From Streptomyces chartreusis NRRL 3882 (lineage in GTDB: Bacteria > Actinomycetota > Actinomycetes > Streptomycetales > Streptomycetaceae): a stretch of DNA of 64,000 nucleotides. Numbering within the stretch: the first letter of the stretch is position 1; every line of letters begins with the position of its first letter. The stretch covers positions 4,882,001-4,946,000 of the forward strand of contig NZ_LT963352.1 of NCBI RefSeq assembly GCF_900236475.1, written 5' to 3'. A program made the position numbers and the translations under genes. A model generated the notes under the pieces. It did no database searches, was not told where the DNA came from, and was given only the letters and a program-made list of their open reading frames with translations. Shown here piece after piece: positions 50,427 through 58,605 of this stretch.

Positions 50427-50882
50427 TCAGCTGTGCGCGGCCGCGACGCCCGTGGCGAAGGCGGTGTCGCAGACCGGGCGGGCGTAGGACTGGGCGCGCG
50501 TCGGGCCGTAGACCCGGACGGCGGCCTCGCCGAGGGCGCGGGCGATGGACGCGCAGTGCTTCGCCAGCGACGGGCGGCCGTTGACGGCCTGCTGGAGATG
50601 GGTGAGGGCGACGCCCGGGTTCTCCTCCTGGAGCTCGGTCAGCAGTGTGTCGCGCAGGACGTCCTGCGGCGCGCGCTTGGCGGCCCGCGGGGTACCGGCG
50701 GACGTGCTGGTGTCCGCGGCGGTGAGCACCGGGTCGGAGGTGCTCCCCGACCAGTTGACTCGGGTGACCGCGAGGGTCCCGGAGAGCACCAGGACGACGG
50801 GCAGGACGAAAGCGAGGGTGCGGCCGATCCGGCGGGCGGGGCCCCGGCCGCGTCGCGTCTGTTGGTTAGTGGAGTGCTTCAC
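50427..50882 (-). CDS. Exported protein with single N-terminal helix, unknown function
   Basis: A 151-residue protein: basic start (MKHSTNQQTRRGRGPARR), one membrane helix (TLAFVLPVVLVLSGTLAVTR, about 22-41) and a soluble region outside with two Cys (KHCASIARALGEAAVRVYG and ARPVCDTAFATGVAAAHS) that could form a disulfide. I do not recognise the family. A TACCCT hexamer ends 7 bases before the GTG on the minus strand. It stands alone, 108 bases from the nucleotidyltransferase on the same strand. Confidence 0.68.
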   Translation of the reverse strand: MKHSTNQQTRRGRGPARRIGRTLAFVLPVVLVLSGTLAVTRVNWSGSTSDPVLTAADTSTSAGTPRAAKRAPQDVLRDTLLTELQEENPGVALTHLQQAVNGRPSLAKHCASIARALGEAAVRVYGPTRAQSYARPVCDTAFATGVAAAHS

Positions 50883-51024
50883 GCGTGTGAGGGTAGCGCG
50901 GGGTAATGGTTTGTAGACATTTAGTCACCGGTTCGGGGGATGAGAGAGTGCCCATTTTTGGGTAAGGCGTTGACGCACGCCGCTCGAAACGTCCGGTCTG
51001 CCGGGGTATTTGTCGACAACGACA

Positions 51025-51052
51025 AGGGCCCCGCAGCACGCTGCGGGGCCCT
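51025..51052 (-). terminator. Terminator of msiK
   Basis: A perfect 13-base stem, AGGGCCCCGCAGC (51025-51037) with 51040-51052, 47 bases after the msiK stop on the minus strand. Confidence 0.75.
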
Positions 51053-51099
51053 CTTCGTCAACTCGGGTGATTCACCCGGGTTGTGCGTTTGCGGGTGGG

Positions 51100-52188
51100 T
51101 CAGTCGGACAGGCGCTCGCCCGTAGAGGTCGAGAACACGTGGGTCTCGCCGGAGCGGGGCACGATGTGCAGCTGGCTGCCCTTCTCCGGGACGTCACGGC
51201 CGCTGACGCGGACCACGAGGTCCTTGGACTCGTCGCCGACCTTCGCGGTGCCGTAGACGTAGGCGTCGGCGCCGAGCTCCTCGACGACGTTCACGGTGAC
51301 CGCGAGGCCCTGCTCGACGTCCGGACCGGCCACGTCGAAGTGCTCCGGGCGGACACCGACCGTGACGGTCTTGTCGGTGGTGGCGGCGATCGCGTCGCGC
51401 TGCACCGGCACGACCGACTTGCCGAACTTCACACCGCCGTCCGTCACCGGGACCTCGACGAGGTTCATCGCCGGGGAGCCGATGAAGCCGGCCACGAAGA
51501 GGTTCGCGGGCTTGTCGTACATGTTGCGCGGGGTGTCGATCTGCTGGAGCAGACCGTCCTTGAGGACCGCCACGCGGTCGCCCATCGTCATGGCCTCGAC
51601 CTGGTCGTGCGTGACGTAGACGGTGGTGATGCCCAGGCGGCGCTGGAGCGAGGCGATCTGCGTACGGGTGGACACACGGAGCTTGGCGTCCAGGTTGGAC
51701 AGCGGCTCGTCCATGAGGAACACCTGCGGCTCACGCACGATGGCGCGGCCCATGGCGACGCGCTGGCGCTGACCACCGGAGAGCGCCTTCGGCTTGCGGT
51801 CCAGGTACTCGGTGAGGTCGAGGATCTTCGCGGCCTCCTCGACCTTCTGCCGGATCTCCGCCTTGTTGACGCCGGCGATCTTGAGCGCGAAGCCCATGTT
51901 GTCGGCGACGGTCATGTGCGGGTAGAGCGCGTAGTTCTGGAACACCATGGCGATGTCCCGGTCCTTCGGCGGAAGGTGGGTGACGTCGCGGTCGCCGATG
52001 CGGATGGAGCCGGCGTTGACGTCCTCGAGCCCCGCGAGCATGCGGAGCGAGGTGGACTTGCCGCAGCCGGACGGGCCGACGAGGACGAGGAACTCGCCGT
52101 CCTCGATGTCGATGTCGAGCGCGTCAACAGCGGGCTTGGTGGAACCCGGGTAGATCCGGGTCGCCTTGTCGAACGAGACAGTGGCCAT
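51100..52188 (-). CDS. msiK: MsiK, shared ATPase of sugar ABC importers
   Basis: A 362-residue CUT1-type ATPase: Walker A VGPSGCGKST (about 36-45), Q-loop FQNYALYPHM, signature LSGGQRQRVAMG, Walker B VFLMDEPLSNLDAKLR, H-loop VTHDQVEAM and a C-terminal TOBE/regulatory domain (about 240-362). In Streptomyces MsiK energises many sugar importers (cellobiose, maltose, xylobiose, chitobiose). No permease is nearby, as expected for a shared ATPase. I start at ATG 52188 with AGAAGGGG upstream; the longer frame runs through a promoter-like region. Confidence 0.93.
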   Translation of the reverse strand: MATVSFDKATRIYPGSTKPAVDALDIDIEDGEFLVLVGPSGCGKSTSLRMLAGLEDVNAGSIRIGDRDVTHLPPKDRDIAMVFQNYALYPHMTVADNMGFALKIAGVNKAEIRQKVEEAAKILDLTEYLDRKPKALSGGQRQRVAMGRAIVREPQVFLMDEPLSNLDAKLRVSTRTQIASLQRRLGITTVYVTHDQVEAMTMGDRVAVLKDGLLQQIDTPRNMYDKPANLFVAGFIGSPAMNLVEVPVTDGGVKFGKSVVPVQRDAIAATTDKTVTVGVRPEHFDVAGPDVEQGLAVTVNVVEELGADAYVYGTAKVGDESKDLVVRVSGRDVPEKGSQLHIVPRSGETHVFSTSTGERLSD

Positions 52189-52314
52189 GGTGAGTGAACC
52201 CCTTCTACCGGCAGGAACGTGCCGGACGATCCGAGTAGGAAGGCGGTGCCACGACGGTGATTCCGTTGTGGTGTAGTCCACGCGTGTGAACTGGCTCAGG
52301 ACGGTACCCGGCGT

Positions 52315-53340
52315 TCACCTGTCTGTCAGTACCTCCGGGCCTGTGAACTTCGTGGAAATTTTCGAAGGGCTGCACGGCGGCCCGTACCGGTCCGCCAGCG
52401 CCGCCACCGCCCGTGCCACGGCCTGCCGCAGCTCGGGCGGCCCGAGGACCTCCGCCTCCGGACCCAGCCGGAGCAGGTCCCCGACCGCCACGGCCTCCGA
52501 CTCCACGGACAGTTCCACCTCCACCCAGCCGTCCGCGTCCGTCGCGCCCGCGCTCTGAAGGGCCTGTGCGCCCGCCGCCCCGAACTGCATCGGCAGCAAC
52601 CGCTGCCCCCGGGGCGAGAGACGCAACCGGGCGACACCCTGCCGCAGGGCGGCCTCCAGCCGCCGGGACGACTCCTCCCAGTAGGCGGCCAGGTCGAAGC
52701 CGGCCGGACGGTCGAAGAGCTCCCCGGTCTCCTCCACGCTCAGCAGTCGGGACACCCGGTACGTCCGCACGGCCTCCTCCGCCAGGGCGACCAGGTACCA
52801 GATGCCGCCCTTGAGGACGAGTCCCAGCGGCCGCACCTCCCGGCGCACCTCCCCCCGCCACCGCCGGTAGTGCACCCGCAGCACCCGCCGCTCCCACACG
52901 GCTGCCGCCACCGGCTCCAGACACGGCACCGGATCGGCTTCCCGGAACCACGCCGGCGCGTCCAGATGGAACCGCTCCTGCACCCGCCGCGCCTGCCCGG
53001 CCAGCTCCGCCGGCAGCGCGGCCTGGACCTTCAGCTGGGCACTGGCCAGCACCGCTCCCAGTCCCAGATCGCGCGCCGGTCCGGGCATCCCGGCGAGGAA
53101 CAACGACCCGGCCTCGGCGTCGGTCAGACCGGTCAGCCGCGTCCGGTAGCCGTCCATCAGCCGGTAGCCGCCCTCCGGCCCGCGATCCGCGCACACCGGC
53201 ACACCCGCCGCGCCCAGCGCCTCGACGTCCCGGTAGACCGTGCGCACCGACACCTCCAGCTCGGCGGCGAGCTCGGGCGCGGTCATCCGCCCGCGGTTCT
53301 GGAGCAGCAGGAGCAGGGAGAGGAGCCGGTCGGCGCGCAT
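52315..53340 (-). CDS. WYL-domain transcriptional regulator
   Basis: A 341-residue regulator: DeoR/HTH_11-type winged helix (1-60, MRADRLLSLLLLLQNRGRMT and LEVSVRTVYRDVEAL), WYL domain (about 140-225; GLVLKGGIWYLVALAEEAVR) and a C-terminal WCX-type extension. Such proteins sense ligands through the WYL fold. It faces the DUF3224 gene across a 13-base inverted repeat that is probably its operator. An alternative ATG lies 3 codons upstream (53349). Confidence 0.87.
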   Translation of the reverse strand: MRADRLLSLLLLLQNRGRMTAPELAAELEVSVRTVYRDVEALGAAGVPVCADRGPEGGYRLMDGYRTRLTGLTDAEAGSLFLAGMPGPARDLGLGAVLASAQLKVQAALPAELAGQARRVQERFHLDAPAWFREADPVPCLEPVAAAVWERRVLRVHYRRWRGEVRREVRPLGLVLKGGIWYLVALAEEAVRTYRVSRLLSVEETGELFDRPAGFDLAAYWEESSRRLEAALRQGVARLRLSPRGQRLLPMQFGAAGAQALQSAGATDADGWVEVELSVESEAVAVGDLLRLGPEAEVLGPPELRQAVARAVAALADRYGPPCSPSKISTKFTGPEVLTDR

Positions 53341-53364
53341 GGGGGCCATTGTCCGGCGTACCTG

Positions 53365-53395
53365 CCCGTACCTGACAGGAGATGTCAGGTACGGG
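53365..53395. promoter_or_regulatory. WYL-regulator operator
   Basis: CCCGTACCTGACA (53365-53377) and TGTCAGGTACGGG (53383-53395), perfect 13-base arms around GGAGA. An extra GTACCTG half-site lies at 53358-53364, toward the WYL gene. Confidence 0.72.
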
Positions 53396-53472
53396 GAGGA
53401 GAGTGGTCCTCCTCGACGGCCGGCCCGGCCGTCGGCTGATCTCCTGATTTCCTGATCGAGAGGATTTGACCC

Positions 53473-53889
53473 ATGCCCGGCACAGCGACCACCACTGGAC
53501 ACTTCACTTTCGCCGACTGGCAGGAGCGCGTGATCGGCCCGGGCGAGGAGGCGAACCCGCGGCTCGCCCACGCCTCCGTCCGGAACACCTTCAGCGGCGG
53601 CATCGAGGCGGCCGCGACGATCTGCGAGTACAGCATCGTCTACGTCACCCAGAAGACCGGCTCCTTCACCGGCATGGAACTGATCACCGGCCGGCTCGAC
53701 GGGCGGGAGGGGAGCTTCGCCGTGGAGGAGCGGGGGTGGTTCGGCGAGGACGGGACGGTGCACTGCACGTTCGAGGTGGTGCCGGGCTCCGGGAGCGGGG
53801 AGCTGGCCGGACTGCGGGGGAAGGGCGGGTTCACCGCGCCCCACGGCGAGACGACCGTGACGTACCGCTTCGAGTACGCCGTGGAGTGA
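53473..53889 (+). CDS. DUF3224 family protein, probable WYL target
   Basis: A 138-residue beta-rich protein of DUF3224 (allene-oxide-cyclase-like barrel): HFTFADWQERVIGPGEEANP near the start, RNTFSGGIEAAATICEYSIV, and GKGGFTAPHGETTVTYRFEY at the end. Function unknown. AGAGGATTTGACCC precedes the ATG. It is often found next to a YafY-type WYL regulator in Streptomyces, and the operator between them supports direct control. Confidence 0.82.
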   Translation: MPGTATTTGHFTFADWQERVIGPGEEANPRLAHASVRNTFSGGIEAAATICEYSIVYVTQKTGSFTGMELITGRLDGREGSFAVEERGWFGEDGTVHCTFEVVPGSGSGELAGLRGKGGFTAPHGETTVTYRFEYAVE

Positions 53890-53977
53890 GACCGGGCGGG
53901 GCGGAACGTCGTGGCTCGGGGTAACGGGCTCTGTGTACAGTGGTGCCGCCCTCGCGCGCGGCGTTGTAGCACGCGGT

Positions 53978-54051
53978 GCCTCCTTAGCTCAGTTGGCCAG
54001 AGCAACGCACTTGTAATGCGTAGGTCGTCGGTTCGAATCCGACAGGGGGCT
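53978..54051 (+). tRNA. tRNA-Thr (anticodon UGU)
   Basis: A 74-base cloverleaf: acceptor GCCTCCT (53978-53984) with AGGGGGC (54044-54050), discriminator T, anticodon stem ACGCA/TGCGT around loop CTTGTAA giving anticodon TGT (54012-54014), and T-loop GTTCGAATCC. The acceptor includes a T-G pair at position 4. CCA is not encoded. UGU reads ACA and ACG threonine codons. Confidence 0.95.
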
Positions 54052-54059
54052 CAACAAAG

Positions 54060-54095
54060 GGGCAGGTCAGGGCAGGTTTCATCCCTGGCCTGCCC
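54060..54095 (+). terminator. Terminator after tRNA-Thr
   Basis: GGGCAGGTCAGGG (54060-54072) pairs with CCCTGGCCTGCCC (54083-54095) with one mismatch, 9 bases past the tRNA. Confidence 0.7.
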
Positions 54096-54267
54096 TTCAC
54101 CGTGAGGCTCCCGCGTGAGCGGATGTGCCAGAGACCGGCCTCCGGGTGGGCACAGCCGCCGCGGATCCCCCCGTCCCGATGGGCGTCCACCCATCCGTCA
54201 CGATCTCCACTCCCTCCCCGGGCGCAGTCCGTGGTGGGCGACGGCCTACCGTGCAAGGGGCGTTTCG

Positions 54268-54480
54268 TCATGCTCCGAGCACATCCATGAGATGGTCGTC
54301 AAGGTCGGCTACCCAGTCCTCCCGCCGCCAGGGCCTCAGTTCCCTGCGGGCCCGGCGCAGGCGCAGCGCCGGTACTCGGCCCCCCGTGGTGGACGCGGCG
54401 GCCACACAACCGTGCAGCAGGTCCGCGGCGGCGCGAGGTTCGCCCAGCCGGATTCTGGCGAGCGCCTGATCGGTGGTCAC
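54268..54480 (-). CDS. Small coupled open frame after the DUF4037 gene
   Basis: GTG 54480 overlaps the DUF4037 stop (GTGA) and opens a 70-residue basic frame: TTDQALARIRLGEPRAAADL, then RLRRARRELRPWRREDWVAD and a final DLDDHLMDVLGA. Codon third positions are mostly G/C. I recognise no family. It may be a separate coupled gene, or the true C terminus of a longer protein displaced by a frameshift. Either needs comparison with relatives. Confidence 0.42.
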   Translation of the reverse strand: MTTDQALARIRLGEPRAAADLLHGCVAAASTTGGRVPALRLRRARRELRPWRREDWVADLDDHLMDVLGA

Positions 54481-55298
54481 GATCGGTGCCAGTCGGTGGC
54501 CGCCAAGGCCGCGGTCAAGGTGGGGGTGAGCGCCGCGCCCTGGGGGTTGGCGGTGAAGGCGGTGCCGAGCCACTTGCTGTAGGGCGGGTAGCGGCGGTTC
54601 ATGAGGAGGCTCAGGCGCATCAGGTCGCGGATCAGACGCGCGGCCACGATCGCGGAGCCGAGTTCGTCGCCCACCTCGCCGCAGCGGCCTACGAAGGCCT
54701 CCTCCTGGGAGACGCGTTTCCACTGGCAGGCCAGGACGTACAGCCAGATCTCGTGCGGGTACCAGCCGACGGCGGTGCGGGCCGGGGTGAGCCGGTCGAG
54801 GCCGTCGTGGAAGACGGCGCCCGCGGTGACCTCGGCCAGGCGTTGGGTGGGGGTGGCCAGCCAGTCCGCCGTGGTGACGCCCTGGGCCGGGTCGAAGCCG
54901 AGCCGGGCCGTGAACCAGGTGGCGGGATCCGTGATGTCGACGCGGTGGTGGACCGGGCCGGCGGTGCTGGTCATGACACGGATGTCGGTGCCCGGGTCGT
55001 CGTCGGTGCGGGCGAAGTGGGTGGGGTGGCCGAGGAAGGTCTTCGGAAGGCGGTGGGAGAGGAGGGCGCTGAGGCGGGGGCCGTGGGTCTCGGCGTCCTC
55101 CGGGCGAAGGAAGAGCTGGAGGCGCGGGCCCCACTCGTGGTCGGCCGAGCGTGCGGTGTCGTAGCCGAGGACCTCGGAGCCGCTGCCGAGGCGCGCGGCC
55201 GAGTGGGGCAGGCCGGGGAGGGCCTCGTCCAGGAGGGGGCGTACGGCATCGCTGTAGAAGCGGCGGGAGAGTTCCAGGCCGGGGAGGAAGGCGGGCAT
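54477..55298 (-). CDS. DUF4037 domain protein
   Basis: A 273-residue nucleotidyltransferase-fold protein of DUF4037: MPAFLPGLELSRRFYSDAVR, GSEVLGYDTARSADHEWGPR with the acidic pair typical of the family, and RLIRDLMRLSLLMNRRYPPY with SKWLGTAFTAN near the end. Substrate unknown. It begins 3 bases after the stop of the kinase gene upstream, so they share a transcript. The protein may be shortened at its end (see the next frame). Confidence 0.82.
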   Translation of the reverse strand: MPAFLPGLELSRRFYSDAVRPLLDEALPGLPHSAARLGSGSEVLGYDTARSADHEWGPRLQLFLRPEDAETHGPRLSALLSHRLPKTFLGHPTHFARTDDDPGTDIRVMTSTAGPVHHRVDITDPATWFTARLGFDPAQGVTTADWLATPTQRLAEVTAGAVFHDGLDRLTPARTAVGWYPHEIWLYVLACQWKRVSQEEAFVGRCGEVGDELGSAIVAARLIRDLMRLSLLMNRRYPPYSKWLGTAFTANPQGAALTPTLTAALAATDWHRS

Positions 55299-55301
55299 GG
55301 G

Positions 55302-56189
55302 TCAGCCGCTGTGGGCGCGCAGGCGGCGGGCGATTTCGAGTTGGGCGTCGTCCAGGGGGCGGCCGTCCTCGATGTCCCACAGGGCGTTCTGGAGGAGGCG
55401 GCCGAGGGTCCAGGCGCGGGCGCGGGGGCGGTCCAGGGCGAGGACGTCGGTCATGGCGTCGAAGCGCCAGAGGATGTCGTCGGGGTCGTAGCGGTTGTCG
55501 ATGGCCGGCCACAGTTCGAAGCCGGGGTCGCCGGCCAGGGGCTTGGGGTCGATGGCGAGCCAGGGGGCGCGGTCGGAGGCGAGGACGTTCTCGTCGTGGA
55601 GGTCCCAGTGGAGGAGCCGGTCGCCGGGTTCGTCGACGACCTCGCGTACGGCGGCGGCGCAGTCGGCGACGAGGCGGCGGGCCTCGGGGTCGGGGATGCG
55701 GTCGAGTGCCCACGGGGTCTGGTCGACCATGGCCCGGGCGATGTCGCCGAGGCGGCGCATGCCGGGCGGGGCGGGGAAGGAGGTGAGGTGGGCGAGGAGT
55801 TCGGCGATGGTGACGACGGCCTGGTGGGTGTCCGGGACGTGGGACAGCATCCGGGTCTCGTCGAGACGCTCCAGCAGCATCGTGCCGGTGGGCTCGTCGT
55901 GGTCGAGGAGACGGACCGCTCCGTCGCCGTCCCAGACGCGCAGCGCGACCGGTTCGCCCTCGCTCTCCTCGTCGAGGATCTGGAGCTTGAGGACCGCGGT
56001 GCTGCCGTCGGCGCGGCGGACCGGGAGGACCAGGGCGGACACGCCGTGCATGGGCTGCCCGTCGGGCTCCAGTCCCCAGCGGTCGAGGAAGCAGGCCGTC
56101 AGGTCCGGCAGTTCCTCGATGAAGGCGCGGCCCGCCTCGCCGTTGTACTTCTCCTGTGACGCTGCCAGTGCCCTGGGAATGTCGATCAC
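55302..56189 (-). CDS. Aminoglycoside 6-kinase-like phosphotransferase (APH(6)/StrB family)
   Basis: A 295-residue kinase of the APH_6_hur family: LLHWDLHDENVLA (catalytic HxDxxxxN, about 202-214) and APWLAIDPKPLAGDPGFEL (metal site), which distinguish the streptomycin/hydroxyurea kinase group. It would phosphorylate a small hydroxylated compound; resistance is possible but untested. GTG 56189 is chosen since the conserved part starts there and a TACCGT lies 7 bases upstream on the minus strand. Operon with DUF4037. Confidence 0.82.
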   Translation of the reverse strand: MIDIPRALAASQEKYNGEAGRAFIEELPDLTACFLDRWGLEPDGQPMHGVSALVLPVRRADGSTAVLKLQILDEESEGEPVALRVWDGDGAVRLLDHDEPTGTMLLERLDETRMLSHVPDTHQAVVTIAELLAHLTSFPAPPGMRRLGDIARAMVDQTPWALDRIPDPEARRLVADCAAAVREVVDEPGDRLLHWDLHDENVLASDRAPWLAIDPKPLAGDPGFELWPAIDNRYDPDDILWRFDAMTDVLALDRPRARAWTLGRLLQNALWDIEDGRPLDDAQLEIARRLRAHSG

Positions 56190-56280
56190 TCTGGGCACGG
56201 TAGTGGGGTGCGCCGGGCGGGTCATGTGAATTAAGCCCGGCTGGAATGCCCAGAGCCGGCCGGTCCGGCCGGGCGTCGCG

Positions 56281-57261
56281 TCACGGCTCCAGGACCACCT
56301 TCCCGATCGTCCCCCGGGTCTCCAGCGCCCGGTGCGCGGCCGCGGCCTCGCGCAGCGGGAAGCGTTGTACGGCCGGGGTGAGCCGGCCGGCGGCGGCCTG
56401 GGTGAGGGCGCGCAGTTCGAGGGTGCGTACGGGGTCGGGGCCGCCGGCCTTCCGGAGCATCACGGGCCCGAGGACCTGTTCTGAGACGCCGTCGACGAGG
56501 TAGGGGCCGCCGTCCTGGATGCCTTCCGCGGACCAGCCGAAGACGATGTGCCTGCCGCCGGGGCCGAGCAGGGCGACGGCCTCGCGGGCCACGTCGCCGC
56601 CTACGCCGTCGAAGACCACGGTCGCGGCCCGGCCGCCGAGGTGGGCACGGACCTTCGCGGGCCAGGCCGGGTCCTTGTAGTCGACGGCGAGATCGGCGCC
56701 GGCCGCCTGCACGCGGGCGACCTTCTCCGGCCCGCCCGCGAGGCCGACGACGGTGGCGCCGGCGTTCTCGGCGTACTGCACGAGGAGCGTGCCGATGCCG
56801 CCGGCCGCGGCCGGGACGATGACCACCGAGTCGGGGCCGAGCTCGGCGAACTGGAGGATCCCCATCGTCGTACGGCCCGTGCCGATCATGGCGACGGCCT
56901 CGGCGAAATCCAGGTTCTGCGGGATCTCGTGCAGTCGTTCGACCTCGGTGACGGCCAGTTCGGCGTAGCCTCCGGGGACGAAGCCGAGGTGGGCGACGAC
57001 CCGCTTGCCGAGCCACAGGTCCGCGACGCCCTCGCCCAGGGACTCGACGACGCCGGCGACCTCGCGGCCCGGGATGGTGGGCAGCGGCGTCGGCTCGGGC
57101 GCCGGTCCCTTTCCGCCCTCGCGCAGGGCGGTGTCCAGGAGGTGGACGCCCGCCGCCCGTACGGCGACACGGACCTGGCCGGGGCCCGGCCGCGGGTCCT
57201 CGACCTGCTCGTAGGTGAGGTTCTCGGCCGGGCCGAAGGCGTGCAGGCGTATGGCGTGCAT
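56281..57261 (-). CDS. Quinone-type zinc-less alcohol dehydrogenase, SoxR target
   Basis: A 326-residue MDR-superfamily reductase: N-terminal GroES-like domain (about 25-125) and Rossmann domain (about 130-260) with VIVPAAAGGIGTLLVQYA. Zinc ligands are lacking, so it is like QOR quinone reductases using NADPH. A near-perfect SoxR box overlaps the promoter (57294-57324). In S. coelicolor SoxR responds to redox-active pigments such as actinorhodin and induces a matching oxidoreductase gene. AGGAG precedes ATG 57261. Confidence 0.87.
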   Translation of the reverse strand: MHAIRLHAFGPAENLTYEQVEDPRPGPGQVRVAVRAAGVHLLDTALREGGKGPAPEPTPLPTIPGREVAGVVESLGEGVADLWLGKRVVAHLGFVPGGYAELAVTEVERLHEIPQNLDFAEAVAMIGTGRTTMGILQFAELGPDSVVIVPAAAGGIGTLLVQYAENAGATVVGLAGGPEKVARVQAAGADLAVDYKDPAWPAKVRAHLGGRAATVVFDGVGGDVAREAVALLGPGGRHIVFGWSAEGIQDGGPYLVDGVSEQVLGPVMLRKAGGPDPVRTLELRALTQAAAGRLTPAVQRFPLREAAAAHRALETRGTIGKVVLEP

Positions 57262-57293
57262 CGGGGCTCCTCGTGTCGTAGCGGTCTGAGGCC

Positions 57294-57324
57294 AGCCTTC
57301 AACCTCAAGCTTGCTTGAGGTCAA
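57294..57324 (-). promoter_or_regulatory. SoxR box and promoter
   Basis: The minus strand reads TTGACC (-35, 57319-57324), a 19-base spacer and AAGGCT (-10, 57294-57299). Within the spacer is ACCTCAAG-CAAG-CTTGAGGT (57302-57321), perfect 8-base arms, matching the known SoxR site CCTCAAG-N4-CTTGAGG. The overlong spacer is the hallmark of MerR-family activated promoters. Confidence 0.88.
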
Positions 57325-58465
57325 GCTCCCGCCGGCCGAGGGCCAGGGACACCGCCGTCAGGGCGCTGTTGAAGGAGACCTCCGACAGCACGCCCGGGGC
57401 CGCGACCTGGTCGCCGGCGAGGTAGACACCGTCGCCCCGGTCCACGGAGGGCCGGTCGCGCCAGCTGGTGCCGGGCAGGTCCACCGCGCCCGTACGGCCG
57501 TTCGCGACGGCCTCGCGCCGCCAGGTGACGCGCTCGCGCCAGCCCGGGAAGCCCAGGTCGAGCAACTGCTCGGCGCGGGCGGTGCCGTCGGCCTTGGACT
57601 CGTGCGGGGCGATGGGGAGGTGCCCCTGGATCAGCTGCTCGTCGGCCGGGGCGAGGCTGCGGTCCTGGGCGGTGAACCGTTCGAGCCAGCCGGGCGCGTC
57701 GAGGTCGGAGACCACGAAGGCGTCCCCGCGCCGGGTGCGCACGGCGAGGTCGACGAGGACGGCACGGCCGCTCGGCCAGGTCAGCGAGTCGTCGCCGAGC
57801 AGCCGCCGGGCGGCGTCGAGGGAGGTGGCGACGACGACCGGCGTGTCGGTGGGGAGCGTGTCGACGCGGGACAGGGTCTCGATCCGCACGCCCAGGTTCC
57901 AGGCGCGGGCGGCCATCCGGTCGATCAGGGTGGCCCAGCCCCCGCGCGGGTAGTGCGCCTCGGGCGGCAACTTGGTGGCGCGGCGCAGGCGCTCCTGCAC
58001 GAACGCGGCCGACAGGGAACCGGGGTCGTGGTGGAAGAGGGCGACGGCCGAGTAGTGGGCGGCGGCCCGGGCCCCCTCCTCGCCGGCGATGCCGGTCGCC
58101 CAGGTCAGGAAGTCGGCGTCCACGGGCGCCTGTTCGGCGGTCCGGCGCAGCAGCTTCAGCATCGGGAAGGGCGGGGTGCGGCGCAGCGCGCCGTGGTGCC
58201 GCAGCCGCAGCCGGGCGGCCTCGAGGGGCGGGAGCGGGGCGAGCGGCCCTATGAGGTCGCGCTGCTTGAGCCAGGCCCAGTGCGGGCCGCCGTTGTAGAG
58301 GGCGTGCGGGCCCTCGTTCGTGCGGTAGGGGCCCTCGGCGGTGCGGGCCCGGCCGCCGAGGGTGTGGTGGGCTTCGTGGATGGTGACCTTGGCGCCCGCC
58401 TCGGCGGCGGTGATGGCGGCGGTCAGGCCGGCGAAGCCGCCGCCGACGACGGTGATGCGGTGCAT
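57305..58465 (-). CDS. FAD-dependent oxidoreductase (phytoene-desaturase-like)
   Basis: A 386-residue amine-oxidase/phytoene-desaturase-type flavoprotein: FAD motif ITVVGGGFAGLTAAITAAEA (about 4-23), then GGRARTAEGPYRTNEGPHAL, and C-terminal VYLAGDQVAAPGVLSEVSFN near 358. Substrate unknown. Its last codons overlap the SoxR box of the next gene. GGGAG precedes ATG 58465. Confidence 0.83.
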   Translation of the reverse strand: MHRITVVGGGFAGLTAAITAAEAGAKVTIHEAHHTLGGRARTAEGPYRTNEGPHALYNGGPHWAWLKQRDLIGPLAPLPPLEAARLRLRHHGALRRTPPFPMLKLLRRTAEQAPVDADFLTWATGIAGEEGARAAAHYSAVALFHHDPGSLSAAFVQERLRRATKLPPEAHYPRGGWATLIDRMAARAWNLGVRIETLSRVDTLPTDTPVVVATSLDAARRLLGDDSLTWPSGRAVLVDLAVRTRRGDAFVVSDLDAPGWLERFTAQDRSLAPADEQLIQGHLPIAPHESKADGTARAEQLLDLGFPGWRERVTWRREAVANGRTGAVDLPGTSWRDRPSVDRGDGVYLAGDQVAAPGVLSEVSFNSALTAVSLALGRRELDLKQA

Positions 58466-58605
58466 GGCTGGAGGTCTCCCTGGGCTCGACGACACTCTTC
58501 GGCACTCTTCTGGGAGTACGACCGCCCGACGGCCCCGGAATGTGACATGGCCCGTTGCCTCCCAGGTCAGGGGCTGGTGTCAGTGGCGTGATGCAGCATG
58601 GGCGC

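Noticed and set aside
50940..51125. A short plus-strand frame between two minus-strand genes
   Set aside because: It crosses the msiK terminator stem and has no homology or start signal.
54098..54267. Integration (att) site next to tRNA-Thr
   Set aside because: Actinobacterial elements often insert at tRNA genes, but there is no integrase and no repeated tRNA 3' end within the window.
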